Positions 4,708 to 6,459 of a DNA stretch of 6,459 nt are shown here, one piece after another. Both the position numbers and the translations under genes were made by a program. The notes under the pieces are model-generated. The model was not told the DNA's origin. It saw nothing but the letters and a program-made list of their open reading frames with translations, and ran no database searches. Each line of letters starts with the position of its first letter. The stretch's first letter is position 1. This stretch comes from an uncultured Eubacteriales bacterium (GTDB lineage Bacteria; Bacillota; Clostridia; Peptostreptococcales; Anaerovoracaceae): assembly GCA_910585135.1 (NCBI GenBank), contig CAJUEB010000130.1:1-6459 (forward strand), in the 5' to 3' direction.

Positions 4708-5918
4708 TGAAGTATCTCATCTTAGTTCCTGACGGTGCGGGCGATGAAAAAATCGAAGCGCTTGGGGACAGGACGCCGCTTGAGGTGGCGGAAATCGAGA
4801 ATATTAACGAGCTGGCGCACAGGGGAACGGTCGGCATGGTGAAAACCATTCCGCCAGGCGTTGCGCCGGGAAGCGATGCGGCTAATCTTTCGGTCATGGG
4901 TTACGATCCAGCCGTGTATCTGACGGGCAGGTCTCCGCTGGAAGCAGCCAGCATCGGCATCGATATGTCGGATACCGACGTGGCGTTCCGCACGAACTTG
5001 ATCACATTGACAGGCGAAGGTGCATACGAGGATCTGATCATCACCGACCACAGTTCCGGCGATATCAGCACCGAGGAAGCAGATGAATTGATCCAGGCAG
5101 TCAATGAAGCCTTTGCAGACGAAAACATCAAATTTTATACGGGCGTAAGCTACAGGCACTGCATGATCGTTCATAACGGCTCTACCGCATATGAATTGAC
5201 GCCGCCGCATGATGTGCTGACCCAGCGGGCAGGCGATCATTTGCCGAAAGGGGAAGGTGCAGAGTTTATTACCGAGATGATGAAGAAGAGCTATGAGATC
5301 TTGAAGGATCACCCGGTCAATAAAGCCAGGATAGAGAAGGGGCTTAATCCGGCAAATACGATCTGGATCTGGGGGCAAGGCAAGAAGCCGAGTCTGTCAT
5401 CCTTTTACGATAAATATGGCATTACAGGAACAGCGATTTCGGCGGTAGACCTGATCAAGGGCATTGCGATCTGCGCGGGGCTTGATTCCGTGGACGTGGA
5501 AGGCGCGACGGGAACGCTGCATACTAATTTCGACGGTAAAGCACAGGCGGCGATCAGGGAGTTCCGCGATGGCAAGGATTTCGTATATATGCACCTGGAA
5601 GGACCGGATGAATGTTCCCATCAGGGAGACCGGGACGGCAAGATCGCATGCATGGAAAGCATCGACCGCAAGGTTTTAAAACCGATCGTGGATGCGCTTC
5701 GGGAAGACGGCGAGGACTTCAAGGTGCTGGTCGTTCCCGACCACAGGACGCCGCTTGCCATCAGGACGCACTCCGCTACACCTGTTCCTTTCGTGATATA
5801 CGATAGTACAAAGGAAGAACCTTACGATGCAGAAAAATGTTTTTGTGAGAAATCAGGCGAGAAAGGGATGTATTTTGACAGTGGATTTGAACTGGCAGAT
5901 TATTTCTTTAAAAACTAG
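4707..5918 (+). CDS. Archaeal-type cofactor-independent phosphoglycerate mutase family protein (alkaline phosphatase superfamily)
   Basis: A 403-residue homologue of the ApgM/aPGAM family, whose members interconvert 2- and 3-phosphoglycerate using two metal ions and a phosphoserine intermediate; one branch has been proposed to be a homoserine kinase. Metal and catalytic residues are all present: Asp9 in LVPDGAGD, nucleophile Ser56 in APGSDAANLSVMGYDP, Asp301, His305 and Asp308 in EGPDECSHQGD, Asp345-His346 in VVPDHRTP, and His355 in RTHSATPVPF. Also typical are RTNLIT (90-95) and WIWGQGKKP. The start ATG at 4707 overlaps the serC stop (TAATG) and has AGGAGG (4691-4696) 10 bases upstream inside serC, so the genes are coupled. 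The family is firm. The actual substrate is open: mutase, phosphoserine phosphatase-like or homoserine kinase-like activity fits the context. Confidence 0.9.
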   Translation: MKYLILVPDGAGDEKIEALGDRTPLEVAEIENINELAHRGTVGMVKTIPPGVAPGSDAANLSVMGYDPAVYLTGRSPLEAASIGIDMSDTDVAFRTNLITLTGEGAYEDLIITDHSSGDISTEEADELIQAVNEAFADENIKFYTGVSYRHCMIVHNGSTAYELTPPHDVLTQRAGDHLPKGEGAEFITEMMKKSYEILKDHPVNKARIEKGLNPANTIWIWGQGKKPSLSSFYDKYGITGTAISAVDLIKGIAICAGLDSVDVEGATGTLHTNFDGKAQAAIREFRDGKDFVYMHLEGPDECSHQGDRDGKIACMESIDRKVLKPIVDALREDGEDFKVLVVPDHRTPLAIRTHSATPVPFVIYDSTKEEPYDAEKCFCEKSGEKGMYFDSGFELADYFFKN

Positions 5919-5933
5919 GAAAAAATTAATCGA

Positions 5934-5958
5934 GTAGGGGAAAGTTTTTCTCCCCTGC
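5934..5958 (+). terminator. GC-rich hairpin after the serC operon
   Basis: The core stem AGGGGA (5936-5941) with TCCCCT (5951-5956) can be extended to eight pairs (5934-5958) with one G-T. It lies 15 bases after the operon stop. No T run follows at once, so termination efficiency is uncertain; with the next hairpin it may form a double terminator. Confidence 0.5.
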
Positions 5959-5968
5959 GCATAAAAAT

Positions 5969-6003
5969 AAAAGGAACCATTACAAAATGCAACAGCTCCT
6001 TTT
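5969..6003 (-). terminator. Terminator hairpin shared by the two converging transcripts
   Basis: AAAAGGA (5969-5975) pairs perfectly with TCCTTTT (5997-6003), with a further CATT/AATG pairing in the loop. Read on the minus strand, the stem ends in TCCTTTT followed by a T-rich run (ATTTTTAT), a good Rho-independent terminator for the HMA gene ending at 6041. On the plus strand only the TTTT within the stem is available, so it would be a weaker stop for the serC operon. Confidence 0.65.
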
Positions 6004-6040
6004 GGAAATCCCTCTAAATTAACAGTACATTATCCTACCT

Positions 6041-6259
6041 TTATATCAATACCTCACAGTCTGCGTCTACCTTCTTACATGCTTTGACAACTTCTTTTAT
6101 AATATCTTCAAATCTGTCATCATCAGCTTCAATCACCAGCCTTTGAGTCATAAAGCTCACGGTAGCTTCTTTTACCCCAGCAATCTTATTGATAGCAGTC
6201 TCCATCTTAGCAGCACAGTTGGCACAATCCAGATTTTCCATCTTAAATTTTTTCTTCAT
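6041..6259 (-). CDS. Stand-alone HMA heavy-metal-binding protein, DCxxC type
   Basis: A 72-residue single heavy-metal-associated (HMA) domain, a small cytoplasmic ferredoxin-like fold that binds one metal ion and hands it to a transporter or other partner. The metal loop is Asp11-Cys12-Ala-Asn-Cys15 (LDCANCAAKME); Asp directly before the CxxC is typical of Zn/Cd/Pb-type domains such as those leading ZntA/CadA pumps, whereas copper chaperones usually have GMTCxxC. Two further cysteines (61 and 68) sit at the C-terminal end. It matches the N-terminal extension of Clostridial Cd/Zn ATPases, but stops at residue 72 with a stop codon and terminator, so it is a separate protein here. The start has AGGAGGA (6273-6267 on the minus strand) 7 bases upstream. 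It converges on the serC operon. Domain call firm; metal inferred. Confidence 0.9.
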   Translation of the reverse strand: MKKKFKMENLDCANCAAKMETAINKIAGVKEATVSFMTQRLVIEADDDRFEDIIKEVVKACKKVDADCEVLI

Positions 6260-6294
6260 AAAATTATCCTCCTGCAGATATTTAGGTTTTATTC

Positions 6295-6314
6295 ATATGA
6301 ATGAATGTTCATAT
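6295..6314 (-). promoter_or_regulatory. Probable ArsR/SmtB-family operator
   Basis: A perfect inverted repeat ATATGAA-N6-TTCATAT (6295-6301 and 6308-6314). Read on the minus strand it is ATATGAACATTCATTCATAT, very close to the TGAACA-N2-TATTCA-type 12-2-12 operators of SmtB, CzrA and relatives. It overlaps the predicted transcription start of the HMA gene, the usual site for steric repression relieved by Zn, Cd or similar ions. The sensor gene is not in the window. Confidence 0.65.
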
Positions 6315-6319
6315 ATTAA

Positions 6320-6347
6320 ATTATACTCTTTTTTATGAAAAATGCAA
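6320..6347 (-). promoter_or_regulatory. Promoter of the HMA gene
   Basis: On the minus strand an exact -10 box TATAAT (6325-6320) is preceded at 16 bases by a weak -35 box TTGCAT (6347-6342). Transcription would begin near 6313, inside the inverted repeat 6295-6314, leaving a leader of about 54 bases. The weak -35 box fits a repressed, metal-inducible gene. Confidence 0.6.
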
Positions 6348-6459
6348 GAGGATTTATCAATTTTCTTTTTATCTTATTTACAAAAATATAGCCATTTAAA
6401 CAAACGAAGGGATTATAGAAAGATACCAATTCATCCGATATCGTATTTAGCTCAGGCTT

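Noticed and set aside
4722..5378. 218-codon minus-strand frame opposite the mutase gene
   Set aside because: It is fully antisense to a strongly supported ApgM-family gene; its openness reflects the codon use of that gene.
6342..6459. Plus-strand frame open to the right edge, starting MQEDLSIFF
   Set aside because: It begins inside the HMA promoter, has no ribosome binding site and resembles no known protein; only 39 codons are visible, so chance is likely in AT-rich DNA.
6320..6459. Minus-strand frame open from the right edge, ending KKSII-stop
   Set aside because: The text is not recognisable, and it would end over the HMA -10 box; it could be the tail of an upstream gene, but the evidence is too thin to call.

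Overview
The window looks like chromosomal DNA from a Firmicute of class Clostridia, most likely a gut Lachnospiraceae-type organism (inference). The grounds are AT-rich intergenic DNA, strong AGGAGG-type ribosome binding sites, sigma-A promoters with extended -10 boxes, a TTG start on serC, and protein types common in that group: a DUF4143-type ATPase, a YefM/RelE-ParE pair, a multicopy Rpn/PD-(D/E)XK nuclease and a stand-alone DCxxC metal-binding domain.

Left part (1-3510) is accessory DNA. It opens with the wreck of an AAA-type ATPase (78-954). This has lost most of its nucleotide-binding domain and carries at least three frameshifts, yet its DUF4143-like C-terminal half is still readable. 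After a 378-base gap comes an intact type II toxin-antitoxin operon: a Phd/YefM-like antitoxin (1333-1596) and a RelE/ParE-like toxin (1586-1906) overlapping by 11 bases, with its own extended -10 promoter. The next 655 bases hold no convincing gene. They hold a terminator-like hairpin (2031-2065), a 161-base imperfect dyad (2066-2226) with two smaller hairpins at mirror-image positions, and a near-consensus promoter with a structured leader of about 150 bases. That leader precedes an Rpn-family nuclease (2562-3404), whose middle is far richer in G+C than its ends and which has an in-frame candidate internal start for a 66-residue C-terminal product.

Right part (3510-6459) is housekeeping. 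Two tandem promoters feed serC (phosphoserine aminotransferase, TTG start) and, by a TAATG stop/start overlap, an archaeal-type cofactor-independent phosphoglycerate mutase homologue of the alkaline phosphatase superfamily. The two genes work around 3-phosphoglycerate and phosphoserine; the second could supply 3-phosphoglycerate or act on another phospho-compound of the serine/threonine pathways. Two hairpins close this operon.

Facing it on the minus strand is a 72-residue HMA metal-binding protein with a DCANC motif, typical of Zn/Cd/Pb-type rather than Cu-type domains. Its promoter overlaps a perfect 7-6-7 inverted repeat closely resembling operators of ArsR/SmtB-family metal sensors; no metal-pumping ATPase or sensor gene lies inside the window.

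No wholly new multi-gene system is visible. The items most worth a second look are the mirror-symmetric dyad, the possible gene-within-gene in the Rpn nuclease, the serC-mutase pairing without serA or serB, and the orphan HMA gene with its operator.
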